A DNA stretch of 64,000 bases from Cellvibrio sp. KY-YJ-3. GTDB lineage: Bacteria; Pseudomonadota; Gammaproteobacteria; Pseudomonadales; Cellvibrionaceae. The translations under genes and the position numbers were made by a program. This document shows, in pieces, positions 33,482-45,921 of the stretch (position 1 is the first letter of the stretch; each line of letters opens with the position of its first letter). The stretch lies in contig NZ_CP031727.1 in assembly GCF_008806955.1 (NCBI RefSeq), positions 930,001-994,000 of the forward strand, in the 5' to 3' direction. A model generated the notes under the pieces. The model did not search any database, was not told the origin of the DNA, and was given only the letters and a program-made list of their open reading frames with translations.

Positions 33482-36004
33482 TTATAGCACTTTCTTTTTT
33501 CTAAACCACACCAGCTTAACCCCCTCCAACACCAGCAAACTCACCACACCCAGTGCGATACACACCAAAAACTCATTCCAGTGGAAGCTGCCGAAACTGA
33601 ACAATTGTTGTGCGGGCGGCCAGCCCACGGCGATGGCGAGAGTGAGGCTGACGGCGCTGAGCAGAATCCACAGCGAGCGATTGGGGCGGGTAAAGGCGCT
33701 GATAAGGGAGGCGCGGAAGCTGCGGTTGATGAGGATCAGGCCCATGTTGAACAGCACCAGTGCGCCAAATACCAGGGCGCGCAGGTCGTCTTCCGGCATA
33801 TTCAGGCTGGCGCCGCCGAACAGGAGTGCGGCGAGTAAACCCAGGGTGACAGTGCCCTGGATTATCGCCCAGCCAATGCGCTCGCCCACCAACAGCGGTG
33901 TTTGCGGGTCGCGCGGTGGGCGGTTCATTACATCCTCCTCTTCCTGCTCGGCCTCAAATACCACCGAGCAGGCCGGGTCTATCACCATTTCCAGAAAGGC
34001 GATGTGAATCGGCGTGAGCATCATCGGCAGCCCCATCAGCAGCGGCAGTATGGCGAGGCCGGCGATGGGGATGTGCACCGCCACGATAAATTCGATGGCT
34101 TTGCGCAGGTTGTCGTAAATGCGGCGACCGAGGCGGATGGTGGTGACTATGGATCCGAAGTCGTCATCCAGCAGCACTATGGAGGAGGCTTCGCGTGCGA
34201 CATCGGTGCCGCGCCCGCCCATGGCGATGCCGATATGCGCGGCTTTAATGGCGGGCGCATCGTTCACGCCGTCGCCAGTCATGGCGACGATCTCGCCGTT
34301 GGCTTTCAGGCTTTGCACCAGCCGCAATTTTTGCTGGGGGCGGATGCGCGCAAAAATCGAAACGCTGTTAACCCGCTCGGCCAGTTCCGCATCGCTCAGC
34401 TGCTCCAACTGGTCGCCCACCAAGACCTCGCTGGGTGGCAACCCGGCTTGCAGGGCGATGGCGCTGGCGGTGGTGGCGTAGTCGCCGGTAATCATAATCA
34501 CCCGGATGCCGGCGGATTGGCATTCGGCCACCGCAGCGGGTACTGACTCGCGCAGCGGGTCGGCAAAGGCCAGCAGCCCAAGGTAGCGAAACTGCAATTC
34601 GCGCGGTGATTCGGGCAGCTCGCCCGCCGGTACAGCGGCTTGGGCGACGGCCAATACCCGCATTCCCTCGCAGGCCAGTTCATTGGCTTGCGCGGTCAGC
34701 GGCACGAGTTGTTCGGGGCTTAAGTGACAGAGTTGGGCGATAGCTTCCAGTGCGCCCTTGCTATAGGCATGCAGGTTGGTGTCGCCGGGGTGCTGCAGGA
34801 TATTGGTGGTGGCAAATAAATCCGGGCGCAAGCCATAGGCGCGCAGCAGGGTGGCACCTTGTAAGCGGGTCAGTTCGGCGTGGCTCTGCGCCAGCCGGTG
34901 TACTGCCACATCCATCGGGTCGCTCGGCACCAGCGGGCAGGCGAGCAAGGCGGCGTCCAACAGGGTTTTGCCGCTATCGTCCAGCGGTTGTTGCGCGGCG
35001 GCGTACCAGTTGTGGCTTGCGCCCACCAGCGCCATCAGGGTCATGCGGTTTTGGGTGAGGGTGCCGGTTTTGTCGGTGCAGAGCACGGTGGTGGCACCCA
35101 GGGTTTCGATGCTCGCGGCGCGGCGGGTCAGCACCCGCGCTTGTGATATGCGCCAGGCACCCATCGCCATAAATACCGCCATCACCAGCGGGAACTCCTC
35201 CGGCAGCAGCGACATACCAATCGCAATACCGCTTAAAATCGCCTCCAGCCAGGAGTCGCGCAGCAGGCCATAAAGCACTACCACCACCAGAGCGGCGAGT
35301 GCGCCGATCAAGGCAAAGTCGCGCACTAACCAGCGCAGTTGCTGCTGCAGGTGCGCTTGCTCGGTGTCGATACTGCGCAGCGCCGTGCCTATATGCCCCA
35401 TTTCAGTATTGAAGCCAATGGCGGTGACTTCCGCGATACCCGTGCCGCGCACCACCAGGGTTCCGGCATAGAGGCGCTGGTTGTCGGCAATCGCCTCGAC
35501 CGCTGTATTTGGGGCTTGGGCGATTTTACCTACCGCGACCGATTCGCCGGTCAGCAGCGACTCATCCACCAGCAGCTCTTGCGCGCTAAGCAGGCGCGCA
35601 TCTGCCGCCACCCTGTCGCCCTCGTTCACCACCAGTAAATCGCCGCGTACTACTTGGGTGCCGGCGATGGTCAACCGCTCGCCGCTGCGAATCACCAGCG
35701 CGCGCGGGCTGGCCAGGTCGCGCAAACTCTCCAGCACCCGCTCGCTGCGCGACTCCTGCACGAGGGTGATACTCACTGAAATCGAGGCAAATACCAGCAG
35801 CAACAGCGCCTCTGTGGTATCGCCCAGCAGCCAGTAGATAAGCCCGCCGCCCAGCAGCAGCGCAAACATAGGCTCGCGCAGCACATCCAAAAAAATGCGC
35901 AGCAGGTTGCGGCTATTGGCTTTGGGTAGCTGGTTGGGGCCTTCGCTTTGCAGGCGCTGCGCCGCCTGTTCGTGGCTTAGTCCCTGGCGATCATCCGGGT
36001 TCAT
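33482..36004 (-). CDS. P-type cation-transporting ATPase (P2-like)
   Basis: An 840-residue ATPase with an N-terminal cation-ATPase domain (EQAAQRLQSEGPNQLPKA), TGES actuator loop (about 152-155), phosphorylated Asp311 in CTDKTGTLTQNRMT and the hinge MTGDGVNDAPAIKAA. About eight to ten transmembrane helices are present. The M4 motif is LPEEFPLV instead of the IPEGLP of Ca2+-ATPases, and M6 has MVIDPACSVVFEAE in place of the NLVTDGLPA sequence, so calcium is not assured. No CPC metal motif is present. The ATG at 36004 has GGAG 8 bases upstream; the open frame upstream is ignored. It is divergent from a His-rich protein and czcCBA. Substrate unknown. Confidence 0.86.
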   Translation of the reverse strand: MNPDDRQGLSHEQAAQRLQSEGPNQLPKANSRNLLRIFLDVLREPMFALLLGGGLIYWLLGDTTEALLLLVFASISVSITLVQESRSERVLESLRDLASPRALVIRSGERLTIAGTQVVRGDLLVVNEGDRVAADARLLSAQELLVDESLLTGESVAVGKIAQAPNTAVEAIADNQRLYAGTLVVRGTGIAEVTAIGFNTEMGHIGTALRSIDTEQAHLQQQLRWLVRDFALIGALAALVVVVLYGLLRDSWLEAILSGIAIGMSLLPEEFPLVMAVFMAMGAWRISQARVLTRRAASIETLGATTVLCTDKTGTLTQNRMTLMALVGASHNWYAAAQQPLDDSGKTLLDAALLACPLVPSDPMDVAVHRLAQSHAELTRLQGATLLRAYGLRPDLFATTNILQHPGDTNLHAYSKGALEAIAQLCHLSPEQLVPLTAQANELACEGMRVLAVAQAAVPAGELPESPRELQFRYLGLLAFADPLRESVPAAVAECQSAGIRVIMITGDYATTASAIALQAGLPPSEVLVGDQLEQLSDAELAERVNSVSIFARIRPQQKLRLVQSLKANGEIVAMTGDGVNDAPAIKAAHIGIAMGGRGTDVAREASSIVLLDDDFGSIVTTIRLGRRIYDNLRKAIEFIVAVHIPIAGLAILPLLMGLPMMLTPIHIAFLEMVIDPACSVVFEAEQEEEDVMNRPPRDPQTPLLVGERIGWAIIQGTVTLGLLAALLFGGASLNMPEDDLRALVFGALVLFNMGLILINRSFRASLISAFTRPNRSLWILLSAVSLTLAIAVGWPPAQQLFSFGSFHWNEFLVCIALGVVSLLVLEGVKLVWFRKKKVL

Positions 36005-36023
36005 CGCGCGCACTCCATTGGGT

Positions 36024-36053
36024 TGGTTATTTACTAACCATAGTTGGCTATGG
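36024..36053. promoter_or_regulatory. Overlapping dyads upstream of the P-type ATPase
   Basis: TGGTTA-TTTAC-TAACCA (36024-36040) and CCATAG-TTGG-CTATGG (36038-36053) are two perfect 6-bp dyads that share three bases. They lie just upstream of the ATPase start (36004) in the divergent intergenic region, and are candidate binding sites for a metal-responsive or other regulator. Confidence 0.4.
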
Positions 36054-36150
36054 GATGGGCGTCTATGATGTAGATCAGGTAGCAACCAAAGGTTTGCCCA
36101 TTGCACCGGCCCCCGTTATGCTTGCCCCACTTATCGATTGGTTCTACTTC

Positions 36151-36522
36151 ATGCCCACACTTTCACCTCATGTTGCCTTTTTGGCGTTTGCCCTCTGGTT
36201 GCTCAGCAACTGGGCGGGGGCGCATGGGCATTATTGTTTTGATGGGCAGGAGCCGCCGATTTCGGTGCATATGCATTTGGATGGCCATGAGGTGCATGAC
36301 CATCACCCCGAAGAAGTGCATCAGGACGCGGATATAGAACTGGGCAAATCGGTATTAGCCAAGTTGAGCAAAATCGATTTGGGCTTGGTTTTGCTCGCTG
36401 CCCTGGCGCTGGTGTTGTTGGTACTGCCCCGCGCTGGTTTTGCCAGCATTTATCGACCGTTTTATCCTCCCTCTTCCCTCTATTGGCGACCTTTACTGCG
36501 CGCGCCGCCGGTTTCTGTCTGA
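36151..36522 (+). CDS. Small His-rich membrane protein preceding czcCBA
   Basis: A 123-residue protein from the chosen ATG at 36151, where a signal-peptide-like hydrophobic segment (LSPHVAFLAFALWLLSN) begins; the frame is open further upstream (ATG at 36118 and 36055). A His/Asp/Glu-rich segment follows, VHMHLDGHEVHDHHPEEVHQ (about 36-55), then a second hydrophobic helix (about 77-97) and a basic, aromatic tail. The His cluster suggests Zn/Cd/Co or Ni binding in the periplasm, as in CzcI-like or CnrX-like accessory proteins that sit beside Czc systems, but no family was recognised. The start is uncertain because no ribosome-binding site stands out. Confidence 0.6.
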   Translation: MPTLSPHVAFLAFALWLLSNWAGAHGHYCFDGQEPPISVHMHLDGHEVHDHHPEEVHQDADIELGKSVLAKLSKIDLGLVLLAALALVLLVLPRAGFASIYRPFYPPSSLYWRPLLRAPPVSV

Positions 36523-36538
36523 GTGTTTAATCGCGTTG

Positions 36539-36586
36539 GGCGCATGTGACTGCGCCTGGATAAAACCTCTGTGCCCCTAAGGCACA
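36539..36586. promoter_or_regulatory. Two dyads in the czcC leader
   Basis: GGCGCA-TGTGAC-TGCGCC (36539-36556) and TGTGCC-CCTAA-GGCACA (36570-36586) are perfect 6-bp inverted repeats directly before the czcC ribosome-binding site (start 36603). They could be operators for a metal-sensing regulator, or RNA hairpins in the leader. No regulator gene lies in the window. Confidence 0.4.
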
Positions 36587-36602
36587 TCAGACAGGATTTA
36601 CC

Positions 36603-37865
36603 ATGAACAAATTTTCGTTTGCGCTGCCTTTGTTGGTTGGCGCTTTGGCATGCACGGCACTCGCCGAAGGCATTAGTTTGCAAGATGCACTCAGCGCCAG
36701 CTTGCAACACAACCCGCAGTTGGCGGGCTATCAATTTCGCCGCGCCGCCCTGGCCGGTGAACAGACTATCGCCGCATTGCGACCGGAAATGCGTTTGCAT
36801 TCGGAGCTAGAAAACGTCGCCGGTTCAGGCGATTTTTCCGGCGCCGATGGCGCCGAGCTGACGCTCTCGTTTGCTTCGGTAATCGAATTGGGCGATCAGC
36901 GCGATGCACGCCTCGGTGTCGTCACTGCACGCCAACAGCAATTGGCGACTGAGCAGCGGGTGGCGGTATTGGATCTGGTCGCTGCGGTGAATTACCGTTT
37001 TATCGCCCTGATTGCCGTGCAGGAACAGCTGCAAGTACAAGAGCAGGCGCAGCAACTTGCCCAGTCATTAGTGACTAGCTTAAGTAAACGCGTCCAAGCC
37101 GGTCGTGCACCACAGGAGGAGTTATTGCGCGCGCGCGCCGCCCAGGCCAAGGCCGCATTGGAGGTCAGTAGAGCCCGCCAGCAAGTACAGGCCGAGGCAC
37201 TAAAACTCAGCGCTTACTGGGCGGATAGCACGCCGGATTTCACCCTCGCCGAGGGTGATTTGTTTGCGCTTACTAACGCCGCACCCCTTGCCGATTGGCA
37301 AACTCGCCTCGCGCAAAACCCGGATTTGCTCTTGCTCGCCGAGGAAACCCGCCTGCGCGCCGCCGAGTTGCGCAAAGCGGAAGCCGAGGGGCAAATGACC
37401 TTGGGATGGAGTGCCGGAGTGCGGCAATTGCAGGCAACTGACGATACTGCACTGGTCGCTGGTATCAGTATTCCGCTCACCAGCGGCAAACGCGCGAGCG
37501 GAGCGATCAGTAAAGCGCGCGCCGAGCAAGATGCTGCCGCATTCGCAGCCGATAGCGCCAAAGTCCAACTGGAAGCCCGCTTAAATCAAACCTACAGCGC
37601 CCACAGCCAGGCACTCACCGAGCTGCACAGCTTGCGCGACCAAATCCTGCCGCTGCTACAAGACGCCAACCGCGCTACCGCCGCCGCTTTCGACCAGGGT
37701 CGCTACAGCTCACTCGAACTGGCACTCGCCCAGCGCGAATTGCTTGAAGCCCGCGCCGCCTTGATCGACGCCGCCCTGCGCGCCCATGAAACCCGCATTG
37801 AACTGGAGCGGCTCACCGCATCCGCCTCAGCTCAATCCACCCAATCAGGGGAGACAACCCAATGA
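36603..37865 (+). CDS. czcC: CzcC-type outer-membrane efflux protein
   Basis: A 420-residue TolC-family protein with a signal peptide (about 1-22, cleavage LAEG). Two OEP repeats of about 190 residues each are rich in long amphipathic helices: LQDALSASLQHNPQLAGYQF and FDQGRYSSLELALAQRELLE. It overlaps the next gene (ATGA at 37862). Together with the adaptor and pump below it forms a tripartite CzcCBA complex spanning both membranes. The HME pump type implies divalent metal export. Confidence 0.9.
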   Translation: MNKFSFALPLLVGALACTALAEGISLQDALSASLQHNPQLAGYQFRRAALAGEQTIAALRPEMRLHSELENVAGSGDFSGADGAELTLSFASVIELGDQRDARLGVVTARQQQLATEQRVAVLDLVAAVNYRFIALIAVQEQLQVQEQAQQLAQSLVTSLSKRVQAGRAPQEELLRARAAQAKAALEVSRARQQVQAEALKLSAYWADSTPDFTLAEGDLFALTNAAPLADWQTRLAQNPDLLLLAEETRLRAAELRKAEAEGQMTLGWSAGVRQLQATDDTALVAGISIPLTSGKRASGAISKARAEQDAAAFAADSAKVQLEARLNQTYSAHSQALTELHSLRDQILPLLQDANRATAAAFDQGRYSSLELALAQRELLEARAALIDAALRAHETRIELERLTASASAQSTQSGETTQ

Positions 37866-39115
37866 ATAGCTTTATCAAAACCCTGTTATTAGTTGCGAGC
37901 CTCGGCTTGTCTGCAAACCTGTTTGCGTCGGGCGATCACGACCACGGCCATGATGAGCACGACGAACACCACGAAGAGGAGCCGCAAAAAGGCGCCCATA
38001 ACGGCCGCTTGCTGGAAGATGGCGACTTTGTGGTCGAGCTGGCGATTTTTGAAAAAGATGTACCGCCCGAATACCGCGCCTGGGCGAGTGTGGATGGCAA
38101 ATCCCTGAAGCCCAGCGACTGGAAGTTGGAAGTACAACTCACCCGCTTGGGTGGTCAAGTGAATAACTTTGCGTTCAAACCAGAACAGGATTTTTTGCGC
38201 GGCCAAGGTGTGGTGGAAGAACCCCACTCCTTTGATGTGAAAGTGACAGCCACCTACCAAAACCAACAGCACCAATGGACTTATCCCTCCTACGAAGGGC
38301 GCGTCACCATGGCCGACGAAGTCGCGGCGGCCTCGGGTTTAACCACGGCAATTGCGGGAGAGGGCGTGTTGCAGGAGCGCATCAAACTTTACGGCACCAT
38401 AGTCGCCGACCCGCTGCGCGTGAGTCACATTCAAGCGCGTTACCCCGGTTTGATCCGCTCGGTAAAACCCACCATTGGCGCGCGCGTAAAAGCGGGCGAT
38501 GTATTGGCGACAGTTGAATCCAACGAGAGCCTGCGCGAATACCCACTGCTGGCGCCGATTGATGGTGTGGTAGTCGAACGCCATTCCAATCCAGGTGAAT
38601 TCACCGCTGATCGCGTGTTATTTACCTTGCTCGATGAGCGCGTTTTAGAACTGCATTTGCAGGCGTTCCCGACCGATGCCAGCAAAATCAAAACCGGCCA
38701 AACTATCACCATCAGCGCCAATGGCCAGCAAGCGCAGACCACAACTACCCGAACAAAAGTGGAATACATTACCCCGCGCCATGGCGAAACTCCCACGCTG
38801 GAAGTCCATGCGCCAGTCGATAACAGCAGCAATCTTTGGGTGCCCAATCAAGCGGTGGAAGGCTGGGTCGATATAGCCCAGACACCGGTGCCGCTGATGG
38901 TCGATAAGCGCGCGCTGCAATCCTTCCGCGATTGGCAGGTAGTGTTTATCCAGATAGGCGATACCTATGAAATTCGTCCGCTCGAACTGGGGCGCAGCGA
39001 CGGCCAATTCACCGAAGTGCTTGGCGGTTTAAATGTTGGTGATAGCTACGTGGTGGAAAACTCCTTTTTGCTCAAGGCTGACCTGGAGAAATCCGGCGCC
39101 GCTCACGATCATTAA
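37862..39115 (+). CDS. czcB: CzcB-type periplasmic adaptor
   Basis: A 417-residue membrane-fusion protein with a signal peptide (about 1-22). A histidine/aspartate-rich N-terminal stretch (GDHDHGHDEHDEHHEEE) is typical of metal-binding CzcB proteins. Then follow a CusB-like N-terminal beta domain, a short helical hairpin and lipoyl halves (RVKAGDVLATVESNESL ... YPLLAPIDGVVVERH), a beta-barrel domain and a C-terminal membrane-proximal domain. The metal-binding prefix may pass periplasmic Zn/Co/Cd to the pump. Coupled to czcC by a 4-bp overlap. Confidence 0.92.
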   Translation: MNSFIKTLLLVASLGLSANLFASGDHDHGHDEHDEHHEEEPQKGAHNGRLLEDGDFVVELAIFEKDVPPEYRAWASVDGKSLKPSDWKLEVQLTRLGGQVNNFAFKPEQDFLRGQGVVEEPHSFDVKVTATYQNQQHQWTYPSYEGRVTMADEVAAASGLTTAIAGEGVLQERIKLYGTIVADPLRVSHIQARYPGLIRSVKPTIGARVKAGDVLATVESNESLREYPLLAPIDGVVVERHSNPGEFTADRVLFTLLDERVLELHLQAFPTDASKIKTGQTITISANGQQAQTTTTRTKVEYITPRHGETPTLEVHAPVDNSSNLWVPNQAVEGWVDIAQTPVPLMVDKRALQSFRDWQVVFIQIGDTYEIRPLELGRSDGQFTEVLGGLNVGDSYVVENSFLLKADLEKSGAAHDH

Positions 39116-42229
<3,114 letters not shown>

Positions 42230-42305
42230 TTGAACGAGAGTTGGTGCGTGCTACGCAGTCTGAGCTGGCGAGCCCCAACTTTATTTACGATAGCTGGAGA
42301 AAACG

Positions 42306-43361
42306 ATGAGTGTCAAAAAAGGAGAGGTACGTGTAAAAAATCATTTCGTGCCTGAGGGTTATTTAAAAAACTGGTCTGGCTCCGACGGAAAAATATTCAC
42401 ATATAAAACGTTAGTACAGCATGAAAAAGTTCATTATTGGAGATCATATCACCCTAGCTCAATTGCCTATCATAAACATCTATATACCATGCAAATAGCA
42501 GGTGATGAAAATGACGATTTAGAACGATGGTTTGATAATGAATTTGAATCGCCTGCATTACCAATAGTTGAAAAAGTTATATCAAATAGAAAACTATCGT
42601 CCAAGGAATGGGAAATTTTAATAAAATTTCTCGCAGCCCAAGATGTAAGAACACCAACAAGACTAATAGAACACATTAGAAGAATTAGCGAAATACTGCC
42701 TGAAACCTTAAATGATGTAATGAGTAACTTACCTAAGAAGCTAAGCGGAATATCCGAAATTAATTATGAATCCTCGAAACCTGAATATTTTAAATATTTT
42801 CCTTTAAAAATAGATAAAAGTATACAAGTAGGCGCAAGCCATGGAACATTAAAAGCAACAACTTACGCGGGCAGATCAACCTGGTTTTTCTCAATTAGGC
42901 ATCTTTTAGAGCACACAGCTAAAGTGCTACACAGTTACAAATGGAAAATTATTAGACCTCACCCGGGATCATTTTGGCCCACAAGCGATAATCCTGTAAT
43001 AAAACTAAATTGCTATGAAAATGGAATGTATGATTTGAAAGGAGGATGGGGTGTGAAGAATGGTGTGATCTTATTTCCTATTGGACCAGAGCATGCGATG
43101 TTTATCCAGATTGGAGAAAATCTTCTAAAGAGAGAATATACATGCACAGAATTGGAAACTTTAATTTTCAAAAAATTTATTTTTGAGAATGCAGACAGAA
43201 TGGTATTCGCAAACAATGCTGACAACGATGTTCTTCTATTTAGACAACGGGTTGTAGATGCAAACCAAGTTAAAATTGAGAAAAGTCAATTTTCTGATTG
43301 GGTAAATGAAAATAATAGACTGGAAAACGAGTTTAATAAAAGCGATGTACGTACCCCATAA
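42306..43361 (+). CDS. DUF4238 domain protein, AT-rich orphan
   Basis: A 351-residue soluble protein with the DUF4238 signature at the N-terminus: VKNHFVPEGYLKNWSGSDGK (residues 10-29), then HKHLYTM and a DDLERWFDNEFE segment. A PTSDNPV element occurs near residue 220. The role of DUF4238 is not established. The gene is much richer in A+T than its neighbours, with codon use to match, which suggests a recent acquisition. It has a GGAGA site before its ATG and ends 8 bp from a convergent signalling gene. Orphan DUF4238 genes are often scattered, so a defence or mobile-cargo role is only a guess. Confidence 0.78.
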   Translation: MSVKKGEVRVKNHFVPEGYLKNWSGSDGKIFTYKTLVQHEKVHYWRSYHPSSIAYHKHLYTMQIAGDENDDLERWFDNEFESPALPIVEKVISNRKLSSKEWEILIKFLAAQDVRTPTRLIEHIRRISEILPETLNDVMSNLPKKLSGISEINYESSKPEYFKYFPLKIDKSIQVGASHGTLKATTYAGRSTWFFSIRHLLEHTAKVLHSYKWKIIRPHPGSFWPTSDNPVIKLNCYENGMYDLKGGWGVKNGVILFPIGPEHAMFIQIGENLLKREYTCTELETLIFKKFIFENADRMVFANNADNDVLLFRQRVVDANQVKIEKSQFSDWVNENNRLENEFNKSDVRTP

Positions 43362-43368
43362 TTTATGT

Positions 43369-45921
43369 TTATTCCAGGTTAGCAATCGGCGGATAAACAA
43401 TTGTGCATGCCGCTTGTTTTTTCATAAAACTAACAAAATCATCTGACGAGATAGGTTTACTAAAATAGTAGCCTTGGGATTGATCGCAGTTATGATCACG
43501 CAAAAATGCTTCCTGCTCTTTGGTTTCCACACCTTCTGCAATAACGGTCAAACTCAAGGTTCTGCCCATGGCGATAATCGCTTCGGTAATGGCGCGGTCT
43601 TCGCGGTTTTGGGGAATGTCGCGGATAAAAGAACTGTCCACTTTTAAGGTATCAATAGGGAAGCGTTTTATTTGCGCGAGCGATGAATAGCCCACACCAA
43701 AATCATCAATTGCCAAGCGCACACCCAATGTTTTGATTGCGGTGAGAATGCGGATTGCGCGCTCTGCATCCTGCATCACCATACCTTCGGTAATTTCCAT
43801 TTCCAGCAACGCTGGCTGCATGCCTGATTCACTTAATGCATCTGCAACATCCTGAATTAAATGTTCATCAAAAAACTGCCGCACGGATAAATTCACGGCC
43901 ATGCACAGCGGTGGTAAACCTTGTTTTTGCCAGGCAACATTTTGTGCGCAGGCAGTTTTTAATACCCAGCGCCCAATTAAGACAATCAAACCGGTTTCTT
44001 CGGCGAGGGGGATAAATTGTGCTGGTGAGATAACGCCAAGCTCAGGATGTTGCCAGCGAACTAACGCTTCAACTCCGGCAATTTCGCCAGTTTGTAAATT
44101 GCGTTTCGCTTGGTAGTGCAAGAAAAATTCATTGCGTTCTAACGCCATGCGCAAATTATTTTCCAGCACCAAGCGCTCCAGTGAGCGGGCTTCTATATCG
44201 GGAGAATAAAATTGGTAATTGTTTTTGCCTTCTTCTTTCGCGCGATACATGGCGATGTCGGCATTTTTCATCAGGGTTTGTTCGTCTCTTCCATCATCCG
44301 GATAAATACAAATGCCGATGCTGGCTGTCACGCGACACTCCTGGCCATTGATATAGATGGGTTCGAGCGATGCAGATAAAATTTTCTGTGCAACAGTGGC
44401 TATTTGCTCGGTGTTTTCCGGCTCAGGCAACATAACGACAAATTCGTCGCCACCGAGGCGACCCACCACGTCACTTGCGCGCAAGCATTGCTTCAGGCGT
44501 GCAGCCATTTCGCAGAGTAAATAATCACCCGCTTCATGGCCGAGGGTATCATTAATATTTTTGAATCTATCCAAATCAATAAAAAAAACAGCGAGTTTGC
44601 GGTGATAGCGATGCGCAGAATCAATCGCTAAATTTAATATCTGGCTAAACATAAAACGATTGGGCAGCGATGTTAAACTATCGTGCGTCGCTAAAAAGTG
44701 AATGTGTTGTTCTGAACGTTTGCGATCACTAATGTCGCGGCCAATGCCGCGGTAGCCACGAAAATGTCCTTCTTCATCAAAGGCGGGCAGCCCAGTCAAA
44801 CTAATAAAATAAGTTTTACCGTTATCCGCCACGCGGCGCAGTTCCAAATCGCGAAACGGCTTGCGCTCGGCCACTAGGTCGTCGTATTCAATCCAGGATT
44901 CGGATAGGAGTGCAGTGCCAGCTAAGTCCTTTAAACTTTTGCCGAGAACTTCATCGCGTGTATAGCTGGATTTATTGTTCGGGTCTTCGATATCAATAAA
45001 TTGCAAATCGGCATCTTGCTCCCAATACCAATCAGACGATAATTCGATCAGGCTGCGAAACCGTGCTTCACTTTCACGCAGTGCGCGCTCGGCGCGGCGG
45101 CGTAAAGTGATGTCGCGGCCAATACCCACCAGCGCGACGGTTTCGTCTTTATCGTTGCGAACGGGCAGCTTGGTGGTGAGAAACCAGCGCATATTACCGG
45201 TCTCTTTATTGACGGCCAGCTCCTCCCGGTTAACTAATCCTTCACTGGTGCGAACGATGGTTTGTTCATCATCAAAAAAATTCTGCGCCATCGCTTGAGG
45301 GAAAAAATCAAAATCATCTTTACCAATCAAGTTCTCCGGCGTTGTACCCATGCCTCTGGCAACCGCCTCATTCGCTAACAAAAATTTGCTGTTGAGGTCT
45401 TTGATAAAAATACTGTCGGGCACCGCATCGACCAACGTGCGCATCAAGTTGCGCTCTTGCTCAAGGGTAGCACTGATTGCGCTCAGCTCGGCCGTGCGCT
45501 GGGCTACACGTTTTTCCAATTCAGCGTTCAAGTCGCGCGCATTGAATTCCGCTTGTTTAATTTGGGTAATATCGCGGGTAATACCAATAATGCCAATAAT
45601 TTTTCCTTCATCGTCACGCAGTGGAACCTTGCTTGTGGAATGCCAGCGCAATTCACCGGTTTTGAAATCGGTCAGCTGTTCTTCGCGCCCCATTAGCGGT
45701 TGCCCTGAACGCATCACCCATTGATCATCTTCGCGATAGGCTTGTGCGGCGTTGAGGGGGTTGAGGTCGAAATCGGTTTTTCCCAGGATATCCTCTGCAG
45801 ATTTTGCCCCGGTCATATTTACCAATGCCAAATTGGCATAGACAAAACGACCTTGCTCATCCTTGGCATAGATGAGATCGAGCATATTATCGCCCAGTGT
45901 GCGGAGTAGATGACGTTCCAT
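43369..45921 (-). CDS. PAS-PAS-PAS-GGDEF-EAL cyclic-di-GMP signalling protein
   Basis: An 850-residue cytoplasmic protein with no transmembrane segment. Three PAS/PAC sensor units (about 5-130, 165-285 and 290-405), the first two joined by a coiled coil (ARDLNAELEKRVAQRTAEL). A diguanylate cyclase domain follows with an intact RLGGDEFVVML site (about residue 490), then a phosphodiesterase domain with the EALVRWQHP motif (about 620), and the EGVET region near 815. Both catalytic motifs appear intact, so it could make or degrade c-di-GMP; which dominates is unknown. The upstream region (45922-46178) holds no recognisable operon partner. Confidence 0.93.
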   Translation of the reverse strand: MERHLLRTLGDNMLDLIYAKDEQGRFVYANLALVNMTGAKSAEDILGKTDFDLNPLNAAQAYREDDQWVMRSGQPLMGREEQLTDFKTGELRWHSTSKVPLRDDEGKIIGIIGITRDITQIKQAEFNARDLNAELEKRVAQRTAELSAISATLEQERNLMRTLVDAVPDSIFIKDLNSKFLLANEAVARGMGTTPENLIGKDDFDFFPQAMAQNFFDDEQTIVRTSEGLVNREELAVNKETGNMRWFLTTKLPVRNDKDETVALVGIGRDITLRRRAERALRESEARFRSLIELSSDWYWEQDADLQFIDIEDPNNKSSYTRDEVLGKSLKDLAGTALLSESWIEYDDLVAERKPFRDLELRRVADNGKTYFISLTGLPAFDEEGHFRGYRGIGRDISDRKRSEQHIHFLATHDSLTSLPNRFMFSQILNLAIDSAHRYHRKLAVFFIDLDRFKNINDTLGHEAGDYLLCEMAARLKQCLRASDVVGRLGGDEFVVMLPEPENTEQIATVAQKILSASLEPIYINGQECRVTASIGICIYPDDGRDEQTLMKNADIAMYRAKEEGKNNYQFYSPDIEARSLERLVLENNLRMALERNEFFLHYQAKRNLQTGEIAGVEALVRWQHPELGVISPAQFIPLAEETGLIVLIGRWVLKTACAQNVAWQKQGLPPLCMAVNLSVRQFFDEHLIQDVADALSESGMQPALLEMEITEGMVMQDAERAIRILTAIKTLGVRLAIDDFGVGYSSLAQIKRFPIDTLKVDSSFIRDIPQNREDRAITEAIIAMGRTLSLTVIAEGVETKEQEAFLRDHNCDQSQGYYFSKPISSDDFVSFMKKQAACTIVYPPIANLE

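Noticed and set aside
33581-35146. Several long frames on the + strand opposite the P-type ATPase
   Set aside because: They mirror a GC-rich gene in antisense frames, are rich in Arg, Gly and Ala without domain features, and lack start signals.
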